From the NCBI RefSeq assembly GCF_017875765.1, contig NZ_JAGGNA010000001.1, forward strand, positions 124,001 through 188,000: DNA of 64,000 bases, in the 5' to 3' direction. Source of the DNA: Flavobacterium sp. CG_23.5 (GTDB lineage: Bacteria > Bacteroidota > Bacteroidia > Flavobacteriales > Flavobacteriaceae). Under the pieces are notes generated by a model. The model worked only from the letters and a program-made list of their open reading frames with translations, made no database searches and was not told the DNA's origin. Both the position numbers and the translations under genes were made by a program. This document shows, piece after piece, positions 56,317-64,000 of the stretch (positions are counted from its first letter, which is position 1; each line of letters starts with the position of its first letter).

Positions 56317-56356
56317 TTTTAGAATAGAATTAAAATAGAATTGCGTCTAATCTTTG
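56317..56356 (+). promoter_or_regulatory. Tandem TAGAAT-type motif and promoter upstream of the PepSY gene
   Basis: ATAGAATT-aaa-ATAGAATT (direct repeat, 11-bp period, 56324-56342) lies just upstream of a TAATCTTTG -7-like element (56348-56356). The same TTAGAATAGAATT core precedes the response-regulator gene. This is the geometry expected for an OmpR-family activator binding at the -33 region. Confidence 0.55.
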
Positions 56357-56397
56357 TAATGTAAAATCATTTACATATCACATTTAAATAAAACGAA

Positions 56398-56817
56398 ATG
56401 AAAAAATTATTAATGATTATGTCAATTGTATTCATATGCAGTTGTGCATTTGCAGGTACTCCACCGGGAGCAGTAAAAAAAGCGTTCGCTAAAAAATTTC
56501 CTACTGCTACAAAAGTAAGTTGGGGAGTTGAAGGTCCAAAAGAATGGGAGGCAGAATTTACATTAGAAGGAAATAAGATTTCTGCTAATTTTTCAGAAGA
56601 TGGAACTTGGTTGGAAACCGAAAGAGAAATTAAAGCTGTTGATTTGCCAAAAGCTGTTTTAGCATCGGTAAAATCGAAATATAGTGATTGGAAAATTGCA
56701 GAAGCTGACAAAACAGAAACCTCGAAACATGGGACTATTTATGAAGTAGATTTAAAAAAAGGAATGAAGAGTAAAAGTCTTGCATTTAAAGAAGACGGTA
56801 TGTCGATAAAAGAATAA
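56398..56817 (+). CDS. Periplasmic PepSY-like domain protein
   Basis: 139 aa with a signal peptide (MKKLLMIMSIVFICSCAFA). The mature protein has two half-repeats of the PepSY-like type (VKKAFAKKFPTATKVSWGVEGPKEWEAEFTLEG; VLASVKSKYSDWKIAEADKTE). This family commonly sits next to QseBC/ColRS-like two-component systems in Bacteroidota. It may modulate the sensor or an envelope protease. A TAGAATAGAATT tandem motif precedes it and a terminator follows. Confidence 0.9.
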   Translation: MKKLLMIMSIVFICSCAFAGTPPGAVKKAFAKKFPTATKVSWGVEGPKEWEAEFTLEGNKISANFSEDGTWLETEREIKAVDLPKAVLASVKSKYSDWKIAEADKTETSKHGTIYEVDLKKGMKSKSLAFKEDGMSIKE

Positions 56818-56841
56818 TTTTTTAATCAAATGTATGCATAG

Positions 56842-56873
56842 AGAGAGTTGGGTTTTTTATCCAACTCTTTTTA
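56842..56873 (+). terminator. Terminator downstream of the PepSY gene
   Basis: AGAGTTGG / CCAACTCT stem with a loop of ~9 nt, followed by TTTTT, 25 bp past the stop. Confidence 0.85.
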
Positions 56874-56960
56874 AATTGATTTAATAGCTGTGTTTTCCAT
56901 AGAGTTAAATTTACTATTCTGTTTTAAAATCACCTTTAATTACCTTTTAAATTTTCAAAA

Positions 56961-57983
56961 ATGAAAAAAATACTGCTATCATTTATAATTATTGTTTCTA
57001 TTGCTAACACTTACAGTCAAACTTTTAAAGTTGCTAATAAAATCAATATCGCCGGGGATGAAGGCTGGGATTATATGGCAGTCGACGACGTAAATCAGCA
57101 TTTGTTCGTTTCCCACGGAAGTGTTGTAAACGTGATTGATTTAAAATCAGATAAAACAATAGCTACCATTCCGGATACAAAAGGAGTTCATGGTATTGCG
57201 GTTGCAAATGACTTGAATAAAGCATTTATTAGCAATGGAAAAGACAATTCTATTACGGTTGTTAATTTGAAAACATTTGAATTAATAGAAAAAGTGAAAA
57301 TTGCAGGAATTAAACCAGATGCTATTTTATACGATCAATTTTCTCGAAAAGTGTTTGTTTACAATGCCATGAGCAAAGATGCCACGGTTATTGATGCTAA
57401 AACAAATAAAGTGATTAAAACAATTGCACTTGGCGGAAAACCGGAGTTTTCGGTAACCAATAATAAAGGTTTGATTTACGTAAATATTGAAGATAAAAAT
57501 CAAATTAAAACAATAGATGCTACCTCCTTAAAAGTGGTAAACACTTGGAGTATAGCGCCCGGTGACGAACCATCAGGATTAGCAATAGACTTAAAAACAA
57601 ACAGATTGTTTTCGGTTTGTGGTAATAAATTAATGATGGTTTCAGATGCTAAAACTGGTAAAATAATCAAAACTTTACCTATTGGCGATGGTTGTGATGG
57701 TGTAGCTTTTGATGCTGAAAAACAACTTGTTTTCAGCTCTAATGGCGAAGGAACTATAACTGTTGTAAAGGAAAAAAACGCCAATTCTTTTTCAGTTCTT
57801 GAAACTGTTAAAACTCAAAAAGGAGCCCGAACAATTGCATTGAATAAAACAACACATCAACTGTATTTGCCAACCGCTGAATTTGGAACAAAGCCAGAAC
57901 CAACCGCTGAAAATCCAAAACCAAGAGCTGGAATTACACCTAATTCTTTTACAGTTTTAGTTGTCGAAAATAAGAGTAAATAG
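56961..57983 (+). CDS. Secreted YncE-family beta-propeller protein
   Basis: 340 aa with a signal peptide (residues 1-19, ending NTYSQ). About seven YVTN-type blades follow (DDVNQHLFVSHGSVVNVIDLKSDKTIATIPDTKGVHGIAV; AFISNGKDNSITVVNLKTFELIEKV; and so on). It has no catalytic residues; relatives bind DNA, metals or act as scaffolds. It starts the efflux cluster, 26 bp upstream of the TolC gene, and so is probably co-transcribed with it. Confidence 0.92.
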   Translation: MKKILLSFIIIVSIANTYSQTFKVANKINIAGDEGWDYMAVDDVNQHLFVSHGSVVNVIDLKSDKTIATIPDTKGVHGIAVANDLNKAFISNGKDNSITVVNLKTFELIEKVKIAGIKPDAILYDQFSRKVFVYNAMSKDATVIDAKTNKVIKTIALGGKPEFSVTNNKGLIYVNIEDKNQIKTIDATSLKVVNTWSIAPGDEPSGLAIDLKTNRLFSVCGNKLMMVSDAKTGKIIKTLPIGDGCDGVAFDAEKQLVFSSNGEGTITVVKEKNANSFSVLETVKTQKGARTIALNKTTHQLYLPTAEFGTKPEPTAENPKPRAGITPNSFTVLVVENKSK

Positions 57984-58009
57984 ATGAAATTTTTATCTAA
58001 ATTTATCAA

Positions 58010-59248
58010 ATGAAATTTACCATTTTACTTATCGTTTTTTTGAGTTTTTTTAAATCCTTTTCGCAAGAGAAGGATTTAAATTATTTTCTTGAAAAAGCAC
58101 AAAACAATTCTCCATTAATCAAAGATTATAAAAACCAAATTAAATCGGTAGCCATTGATAGTTTGTTGTTTAGAGCTACTAGAAAACCACAGGTTTCAGG
58201 GAATTTGAATGCGAATTATGCTCCCATTATTAATGGTTTTGGCTATGACGCCGCTTTGAGTAATGAGCATACTGTTTCAGGTTTAGTGGGCGTTAATCAG
58301 AAGATAATTGGAAAAAATCAAATCAATTCTCAATATGAAACCTTCGAAATATTGAAAAAAGGCTTGGTTTTGAATCAAAAAGTAGCACTGAAAGATTTGA
58401 ATAAGGCCATCATTGCCCAATATATTTCGGCTTCCGGAAGTTCGGAACAAATTGGTTATAACAAGAAACTTGCAATTCTTTTAAAAGAAGAAACTGATAT
58501 TCTAAAAAAACTCACTCAAAACTCTATTTATAAACAAACGGATTATTTAATTTTTAGTGCCACGGTAAAGCAACAGGAACTGGTTTTATTGCAATTGAAA
58601 CAGCAATACCAAAACGATTTGGCTTTATTGAATTATCTTTCGGGAGAAACAGATACGACTTTTGTCAATTTGAAAAAGCCTGAAATTGCTTTAAAAAGTA
58701 CTAAATCTTCGGATAAAATTATATTTCTGAAACAATTTGAAGTGGATAGCCTGAAACTTCAAAATCAGAATAAATTAATTGATAATGGTTATAAACCTTC
58801 TTTATCTTTATTGGGCGATGCAGGATATTTATCAAGTTTTACGAATCAAGCATATAAAAATTTTGGATTTAGTGCAGGTTTAGGATTGTCAATTCCTATT
58901 TTTGATGGCAATCAGCGTAGTTTGCAACATCAAAAAAATGAGACCGCTTTATCAACAAATTGGGCTTACAAAAACAATTTCAACAAGCAATACAAGCAAC
59001 AATTATTGATGCTGAACCAGAAATTGAAGCAGGCGAAAGATATTGAAAATCAATTGCAATCCCAACTTAAAATCACAGATGCTTTAATAGAAGCCAACAA
59101 GAAATTGTTGCTTACCGGTGATGCTCAAATCACAGAATATATTATTGCGGTTGGCAATTTAATCACCATAAAAAATGCCATTACACAAAATAACACCAGC
59201 AAACTTCAAATCATTAATGAAATTAATTACTGGAGTTTTAACGATTAA
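58010..59248 (+). CDS. TolC-family outer membrane efflux protein
   Basis: 412 aa with a signal peptide (residues 1-19). Two repeated halves of long amphipathic helices are present (YFLEKAQNNSPLIKDYKNQIKSV..., later SLSLLGDAGYLSSFTNQAYKNFGFSAGLGLSIPIFDGNQRSLQHQ). The last is the hallmark G-x-SIPIFDG strand of outer membrane efflux proteins. It forms the trimeric exit channel. It ends 4 bp before the membrane-fusion gene. Confidence 0.93.
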   Translation: MKFTILLIVFLSFFKSFSQEKDLNYFLEKAQNNSPLIKDYKNQIKSVAIDSLLFRATRKPQVSGNLNANYAPIINGFGYDAALSNEHTVSGLVGVNQKIIGKNQINSQYETFEILKKGLVLNQKVALKDLNKAIIAQYISASGSSEQIGYNKKLAILLKEETDILKKLTQNSIYKQTDYLIFSATVKQQELVLLQLKQQYQNDLALLNYLSGETDTTFVNLKKPEIALKSTKSSDKIIFLKQFEVDSLKLQNQNKLIDNGYKPSLSLLGDAGYLSSFTNQAYKNFGFSAGLGLSIPIFDGNQRSLQHQKNETALSTNWAYKNNFNKQYKQQLLMLNQKLKQAKDIENQLQSQLKITDALIEANKKLLLTGDAQITEYIIAVGNLITIKNAITQNNTSKLQIINEINYWSFND

Positions 59249-59252
59249 TTAT

Positions 59253-60167
59253 ATGACAAAACCGATACTTTTTTTCACCCTATTTTTACTTTTTTTTGCA
59301 TCCTGCAAAGATAATAACGCGGCCGAAAAAGTCATAGACGCAAGAATCCCAGTTACTTTAACCAATATTGATACTAGTACAATTGAAAGTTATGTCGACT
59401 TGAATGCAACCGCAACTTATTTAGTAAAAAACGTCATAAAAGCAAACGCTACCGGTTATTTGAATTCAGTTAATGTGGCTTCAAATGATTATGTTTCAAA
59501 GGGGACAGCGTTATTTTCGATAAAAACTCGCGAAGCAAAAGTATTAGGAAATACAATTAACAAGATAGATCCAACGCTGAACTTTGGCGGAGCCATTAGA
59601 GTAAGAGCCAACACAAACGGTTTTGTTACAGCGGTTAATGTGCAGCAAGGGGATTATGTTCAGGATGGTGATGCCTTAGCAACAATCAATGACAGTAATA
59701 GTTTTGCCATCGTTTTGAGTTTACCTTATGAATTGAAAAAACAAGTTACCATTGGTAAAGAATTCATCGTTTTACTTCCGGACAGTTCTTCGATAAAAGC
59801 AGTAGCTCAAAAATTTATGCCAACAGTTGATGCGGCCTCTCAAACACAAAATGTAGTATTGAAAATTATTGGGAAACACGATATTCCCGAGAATTTAATT
59901 GTAAAAGTCAGAATTAACAAATCATCAGGTTCAAAAAATATTTCGTTACCAAAAGCAGCTGTTTTGAGTGATGAAACGGAAACTGATTTTTGGATTATGA
60001 AATTGATTAACGATTCCACGGCCATAAAAATTCCAATCGAAAAAGGAATTGAAACAGACGATAAAGTAGAAATAGTGTCGCCTGTTTTGACACAGGATGA
60101 TAAAATTTTGCTTACCGGAAATTATGGTGTTTCCGATACTATTAAAGTTAAGGTGAATAGAAAATAA
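59253..60167 (+). CDS. RND efflux membrane-fusion lipoprotein (short form)
   Basis: 304 aa from the ATG 4 bp after the TolC stop; an upstream in-frame start at 59175 overlaps TolC and lacks a signal. Lipobox LFFASC. The order is a beta-barrel/lipoyl segment (VIKANATGYLNSVNVASNDYVSKGTALFSI), a second lipoyl half (RVRANTNGFVTAVNVQQGDYVQDGDALATI) and a barrel to C-term. The alpha-helical hairpin between lipoyl halves is nearly absent, so it is a minimal adaptor. It couples the RND pump to TolC in the periplasm. Confidence 0.9.
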   Translation: MTKPILFFTLFLLFFASCKDNNAAEKVIDARIPVTLTNIDTSTIESYVDLNATATYLVKNVIKANATGYLNSVNVASNDYVSKGTALFSIKTREAKVLGNTINKIDPTLNFGGAIRVRANTNGFVTAVNVQQGDYVQDGDALATINDSNSFAIVLSLPYELKKQVTIGKEFIVLLPDSSSIKAVAQKFMPTVDAASQTQNVVLKIIGKHDIPENLIVKVRINKSSGSKNISLPKAAVLSDETETDFWIMKLINDSTAIKIPIEKGIETDDKVEIVSPVLTQDDKILLTGNYGVSDTIKVKVNRK

Positions 60168-60279
60168 ACACGAATTTCACGAATTGACACGAAATAAAAT
60201 AATTTGAAAATTGATTTCATAAATTTTTAGCTTTTTCTATTACAAACTAATAATTAGTGCTAATTCGTGAAATTCGTGT
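60168..60279. repeat. 112-bp inverted repeat between adaptor and pump genes
   Basis: A perfect 18-bp arm ACACGAATTTCACGAATT (60168-60185) and its complement AATTCGTGAAATTCGTGT (60262-60279). The left arm starts on the base after the adaptor stop. The hairpin may attenuate or protect the transcript; similar CACGAATTTCACGAATT elements are common in flavobacteria. Confidence 0.8.
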
Positions 60280-60295
60280 TTTATAAATTTTAAAT

Positions 60296-63200
60296 ATGAA
60301 CAACTTTTTTGTAAAACATAAAAATGGTTTAAGTGCTATCATCTTCCTAATTATTTTAGGAGGTTTTTTTGCTTATTCGAAAATGCAAACGAGTTTATTT
60401 CCCGAGATTACATTTCCAAAAATAAAAATCATTGCCGATGCGGGTCAACAACCCATTGATAAAATGATGATTACGGTAACAAAACCTTTGGAAAATGCCA
60501 TCAAGAAAGTTCAGGATTTAAAAACTGTTCGCAGTACTACCAGTAGAGGAAGTTGCGAGATTTCGGCATTTATGGACTGGAAATCCGATATTGATTTGAG
60601 CAAAACAAGAATTGAAGCACAAATCAATCAAATAAAAAATAATCTTCCCCCGGATACTCAAATCACGGTTGAAAAAATGAATCCTTCGATTCTTCCGGTT
60701 ATTGGATATGCCATTGAAGGAAAGGGAATGTCAGCAATTGAACTCAAGAAAATAGCCAATTACACGATAAAACCATTCCTTTCTCAAATCGATGGTGTTT
60801 CCGAAATTAGAATTATTGGCGGAAAAGAAAAGGAATATTGGTTGTCTTTGGATTTTGATAAAATGAGAGCACTTGGTATTAGTCCTAATCTTATAACACA
60901 AGTTATGAGCGAGACTAATTTTATAAAATCAAATGGTTATTTGTCTGATTATCGGTATTTATATCTCACGATTACGGATGCTCAAGTCGATAAAAAAGAT
61001 GAACTTGAGAATCTGGTTATTCGTAATAATGGCAAAGGAATTGTAACCCTGAAAGATATTGCGACAGTTGAAATTAAGGAGGCCAAAGAATTTATAAAAG
61101 TAAATGCCAATGGCAAGGAAAGTATCCTGATAGCAGTAATAAAACAACCCAATTCCAATTTGATTTCGCTTACAGTGGCCATGAATGAAAAACTGCAAGC
61201 GTTAAAAAAAATACTTCCGTCATCTATAAAAATCACTCCATTTTACGAACAGGCAAATTTTGTAAATGATGCTGTAAAAAGCGTTACGGACAGTTTACTC
61301 ATCGGATTGTTATTAGCGATTATTGTAGCTGTTTTGTTTTTGAAATCGGCGAAAGCCAGTGCAACCATATTAATTATTATTCCAGTTACTTTAGGTTTGA
61401 CATTGATCGTTTTATACTTGACTGGGCAAACGTTCAACATAATGACTTTGGGAGCCATTGCCGCAGCTTTAGGATTAATTATCGATGATGCCATTGTCGT
61501 TGTTGAACAAATTCATAGAACACACGAAGAACATCCTGATGAGCCTACCGTTTCGCTTTTGCAAAAAGCAATTCATTATTTATTCCCTGCAATGGTAGGT
61601 TCTTCGATAAGTACCATAGTGATTTTTATTCCTTTTGTATTAATGAGTGGAGTCGCCGGGTCTTATTTTAAAGTACTGACGGATACGATGATAATCACCT
61701 TGGTTTGTTCATTTTTTGTGACTTGGCTACTGTTGCCTGTAGTTTATTTATTGCTTTCTAAAAAAGTAAAAAACGCTTCAGAAACAAAAAAAGAAACAGA
61801 AATACATGAAGTTAAAACTCAAAATTGGGTGGCGTATTTTATTGGAAAACCAATACTTAGCATTTCATTTTGTATCGTTTTAATACTTTCTATTTTTATA
61901 ATTCTGCCTAATTTAGAAACAGGCTTTTTACCAGAAATGGATGAAGGAAGTATTATTTTGGATTATGAAAGTCCACCGGGAACTTCACTCGAAGAAACAG
62001 ACAGAATGCTAAATGAAGTAGAGAAAATAATAATAAAAATTCCTGAAGTAGAAGCTTATAGCCGCCGAACAGGAACTCAAATGGGTTTTTTTATTACGGA
62101 ACCCAATCGTGGTGATTACTTGATTCAATTAAAAAAAGATCGAAATAAAACCAGCAACGATGTGATTGATGAAATCAGACAAAAAGTAGAAGCTACTCAG
62201 CCCGCTTTGCGTATTGATTTTGGTCAGGTAATAGGGGATATGTTGGGAGATTTAATGAGTTCTGTTTCGCCAATTGAAGTGAAAATTTACGGAAGCAATC
62301 AGCAAGAACTACAAAAAATAGCTAAAAGAGTAAATAGTATTGTAGAAAAAGTAAAAGGAACTGCAGATGTTTTTGACGGAATTATTTTGGCTGGACCAGC
62401 AATTAATATCCAACCCAATTATTCGCAATTGGCACAATACGGAATTACGCCAACTGATTTACAATTTCAGATGCAAACAGCACTTGAAGGAAATGTAGTG
62501 GGTAGTTTGTTAGAAAATGAACAAACAACGCCGATTAGATTAATTTATTCGAATTCTAAAAATAGAAGTTTAGAAGATATTAAGAAACTGCAATTATTTT
62601 TGCCCACCGGACAAGCGGTGCCTATTTCAAGTCTGGTTACTATTTCAGTTCAAAAAGGAGTTGCAGAAATTGAAAGAGAGAATTTGCAGATGATGAGCGT
62701 CGTGACCGGAAGATTGGATAACCGGGATTTGGGAAGCGTAATGCAAGAAATTCAAAAGAAAGTGAGCAGTGAGATTCACCTTCCAACTGGATATTATATT
62801 GAATATGCAGGAGCTTACAAAGATCAACAACAATCTTTCAAAGAATTATTGATGATTTTAATTGCGTCCTCATTATTGGTTTTTGGTGTGATTTTATTTT
62901 TATTCAGAGATTTTAGAGTAGCATTAGTGATTCTTTTAATTTCCGTTTTAGGGATTTCAGGGAGTTATATTTTACTTTTTATAACAAACACACCATTGAA
63001 CGTAGGAAGCTATACTGGAATTATTATGATAGTAGGTATCATTAGCGAAAATGCCATATTTACTTTTCTTCAATTTAGGGAAACTTTTAAATTGACCAGA
63101 AATGTGAATGAGTCTATAATTTATTCTATTTCCACTAGATTACGACCTAAATTAATGACAGCATTAGGCGCTATTATTGCTTTGTTGCCATTAGCCATAG

Positions 63201-63349
63201 GAATTGGAACTGGTTCTGAGTTGCATCAACCCCTTGCAATAGCAGTAATTGGTGGTTTTTTAATAGCCATGCCGTTATTATTAATTGTATTGCCAAGTTT
63301 ATTGTGTTTAGTATATAAAAATGAAAAGCATTTTACACATTTTAATTAA
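60296..63349 (+). CDS. RND-family efflux pump, HAE1-like permease
   Basis: 1017 aa with the standard 12-TM, two-large-loop design. It has SLFPEITFPKIKIIADAGQQPIDKMM after TM1, TM4 with GLIIDDAIVVVEQIHR (proton-relay Asp pair), NLETGFLPEMDEGSIILDYESPPGTSLEETDRML after TM7, and GIISENAIFTFLQFRET at TM10. The paired aspartates in TM4 place it nearer HAE1 multidrug pumps than metal (CzcA) pumps. It works with the adjacent adaptor and TolC to expel substrate(s) across both membranes. An 18-bp-arm hairpin separates it from the adaptor gene. Confidence 0.95.
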   Translation: MNNFFVKHKNGLSAIIFLIILGGFFAYSKMQTSLFPEITFPKIKIIADAGQQPIDKMMITVTKPLENAIKKVQDLKTVRSTTSRGSCEISAFMDWKSDIDLSKTRIEAQINQIKNNLPPDTQITVEKMNPSILPVIGYAIEGKGMSAIELKKIANYTIKPFLSQIDGVSEIRIIGGKEKEYWLSLDFDKMRALGISPNLITQVMSETNFIKSNGYLSDYRYLYLTITDAQVDKKDELENLVIRNNGKGIVTLKDIATVEIKEAKEFIKVNANGKESILIAVIKQPNSNLISLTVAMNEKLQALKKILPSSIKITPFYEQANFVNDAVKSVTDSLLIGLLLAIIVAVLFLKSAKASATILIIIPVTLGLTLIVLYLTGQTFNIMTLGAIAAALGLIIDDAIVVVEQIHRTHEEHPDEPTVSLLQKAIHYLFPAMVGSSISTIVIFIPFVLMSGVAGSYFKVLTDTMIITLVCSFFVTWLLLPVVYLLLSKKVKNASETKKETEIHEVKTQNWVAYFIGKPILSISFCIVLILSIFIILPNLETGFLPEMDEGSIILDYESPPGTSLEETDRMLNEVEKIIIKIPEVEAYSRRTGTQMGFFITEPNRGDYLIQLKKDRNKTSNDVIDEIRQKVEATQPALRIDFGQVIGDMLGDLMSSVSPIEVKIYGSNQQELQKIAKRVNSIVEKVKGTADVFDGIILAGPAINIQPNYSQLAQYGITPTDLQFQMQTALEGNVVGSLLENEQTTPIRLIYSNSKNRSLEDIKKLQLFLPTGQAVPISSLVTISVQKGVAEIERENLQMMSVVTGRLDNRDLGSVMQEIQKKVSSEIHLPTGYYIEYAGAYKDQQQSFKELLMILIASSLLVFGVILFLFRDFRVALVILLISVLGISGSYILLFITNTPLNVGSYTGIIMIVGIISENAIFTFLQFRETFKLTRNVNESIIYSISTRLRPKLMTALGAIIALLPLAIGIGTGSELHQPLAIAVIGGFLIAMPLLLIVLPSLLCLVYKNEKHFTHFN

Positions 63350-63473
63350 TGGACTAATCGTTCAAAACTATTTATGATATCTTGAACTGAAATAGCGATA
63401 TACAAAAACAGGTGCCAATAGTAGATAATTTTTCACTTAACAAGTGCTTTCAACAAAGTGATAAATCGCTGGC

Positions 63474-64000
63474 TTAAACCGATAACCACAAGTTGCGGTA
63501 CACTCGCTTTTTATCATAATCATCGGCTTGCTTCTCGACATTGAAGTACCGATTTCCTCTTGGATCATTACCAACTCCAGCGATATATGCCCAATTTCCC
63601 CAATTGCTGCACACATCATAATCAATCAATTGTTGTTCGAAATACGCTGCGCCATAACGCCAATCTAACTCTAATTCGTTACAAAAATAACTGGCAACAT
63701 TTTGTCGTCCTCGATTACTCATAAAGCCAGTAAGCTTCAATTCAATCATATTAGCATCAATAAAATCATTCCCTGTTTTACCCTCTGTCCATTTTTGTAA
63801 TAGTTCTAAATTTATTGCTTTTGATTCTAATTTAGGTGTTTGAATTCCATTGAGCAAGAAATATTGCTGTTGGTGTTTTTTCATCATAAAACGAAAGTAG
63901 TCACGCCATAATAACTCAAAAACCAACCAATAGGTGGAGTCATTGGCTTCAAACTGCGTTTCGTATTTTTTTAGTTCTTGATAGATAAATCTTGGCGAAA
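63474..64000 (-). CDS. Cry-DASH cryptochrome/photolyase, C-terminal part (5' end outside window)
   Basis: The frame stays open to base 64000, reading SPRFIYQELKKYETQFEAND then STYWLVFELLWRDYFRFM. About 175 residues of the FAD-binding domain are visible. MSNRGRQNVASYFCNELELDWR and LIDYDVCSNWGNWAYIAGVGNDPRGNRYFNVEKQADDYD are signature stretches of DASH cryptochromes. DASH proteins repair cyclobutane dimers in single-stranded DNA and bind FAD. The end at WLSV is short but within family range. Confidence 0.94.
   Translation of the reverse strand, partial: SPRFIYQELKKYETQFEANDSTYWLVFELLWRDYFRFMMKKHQQQYFLLNGIQTPKLESKAINLELLQKWTEGKTGNDFIDANMIELKLTGFMSNRGRQNVASYFCNELELDWRYGAAYFEQQLIDYDVCSNWGNWAYIAGVGNDPRGNRYFNVEKQADDYDKKRVYRNLWLSV

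Noticed and set aside
59175..59252. Upstream start for the membrane-fusion protein
   Set aside because: It would overlap TolC by 74 bp and place 26 non-signal residues before a clear lipoprotein signal peptide.

Overview
The window is a chromosomal segment of a Flavobacteriaceae member (Bacteroidota), most likely Flavobacterium or a close relative. Evidence for this is the AT-rich sequence, a type IX secretion (T9SS) C-terminal sorting domain on the first protein, recurrent TAnnTTTG -7 promoter boxes, no obvious Shine-Dalgarno sequences, and typical flavobacterial families (Nudix-type sugar regulator, DUF4386, YpfJ-type peptidase, HAE1-like RND pump, Cry-DASH). I saw no rRNA, tRNA or CRISPR array.

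Layout. 1-6939: 3' part of a giant surface adhesin made of about 25 near-identical 219-bp repeats, then a T9SS sorting tail. 7.3-13.7 kb: ammonium transporter, a PH-domain protein and two secreted amidohydrolase genes. 13.9-17.2 kb: YifB/ComM ATPase, a RAYT (Y1 HUH) transposase flanked by its own two-hairpin REP elements, and a TruC-like pseudouridine synthase. 17.6-24.9 kb: small secreted protein, RhlE-type helicase, zinc metallopeptidase and a large PAS/GAF hybrid histidine kinase. 25-31.8 kb: membrane protein, nitroreductase, aldehyde dehydrogenase, RluA-type pseudouridine synthase, a lipid-linked sugar pair (GT39/83 plus GT2) and PanB. 32.4-35.8 kb: GH3 beta-glucosidase divergent from a Nudix-type regulator, with a perfect 10+1+10 palindrome between them. 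35.9-41.8 kb: GT9, NlpC/P60 peptidase, fasciclin lipoprotein, acyl-CoA ligase and a SOUL protein.

42.3-51.4 kb is the accessory region. Nine consecutive minus-strand genes (TPR protein, DUF4386, tiny membrane proteins, alpha/beta hydrolase, DinB, unknowns) are separated by long hairpin-rich spacers. One 0.6-kb gene-plus-spacer unit occurs twice with sharp edges, and at the 5' end of the run there is a decayed tyrosine-recombinase fragment. The organisation resembles an integron-cassette array without a working integrase (CALIN-like), but canonical attC boxes could not be verified by eye.

51.4-54 kb: YeiH-type transporter and L-serine dehydratase. 54.3-63.3 kb: a coherent plus-strand locus (OmpR-type regulator, histidine kinase, PepSY-like protein, YncE-like beta-propeller, TolC, membrane-fusion lipoprotein, RND pump). 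A shared TAGAATAGAATT motif lies ahead of the regulator and of the PepSY gene, suggesting that the two-component system controls itself and the efflux/envelope genes. The window ends inside a Cry-DASH photolyase-family gene.
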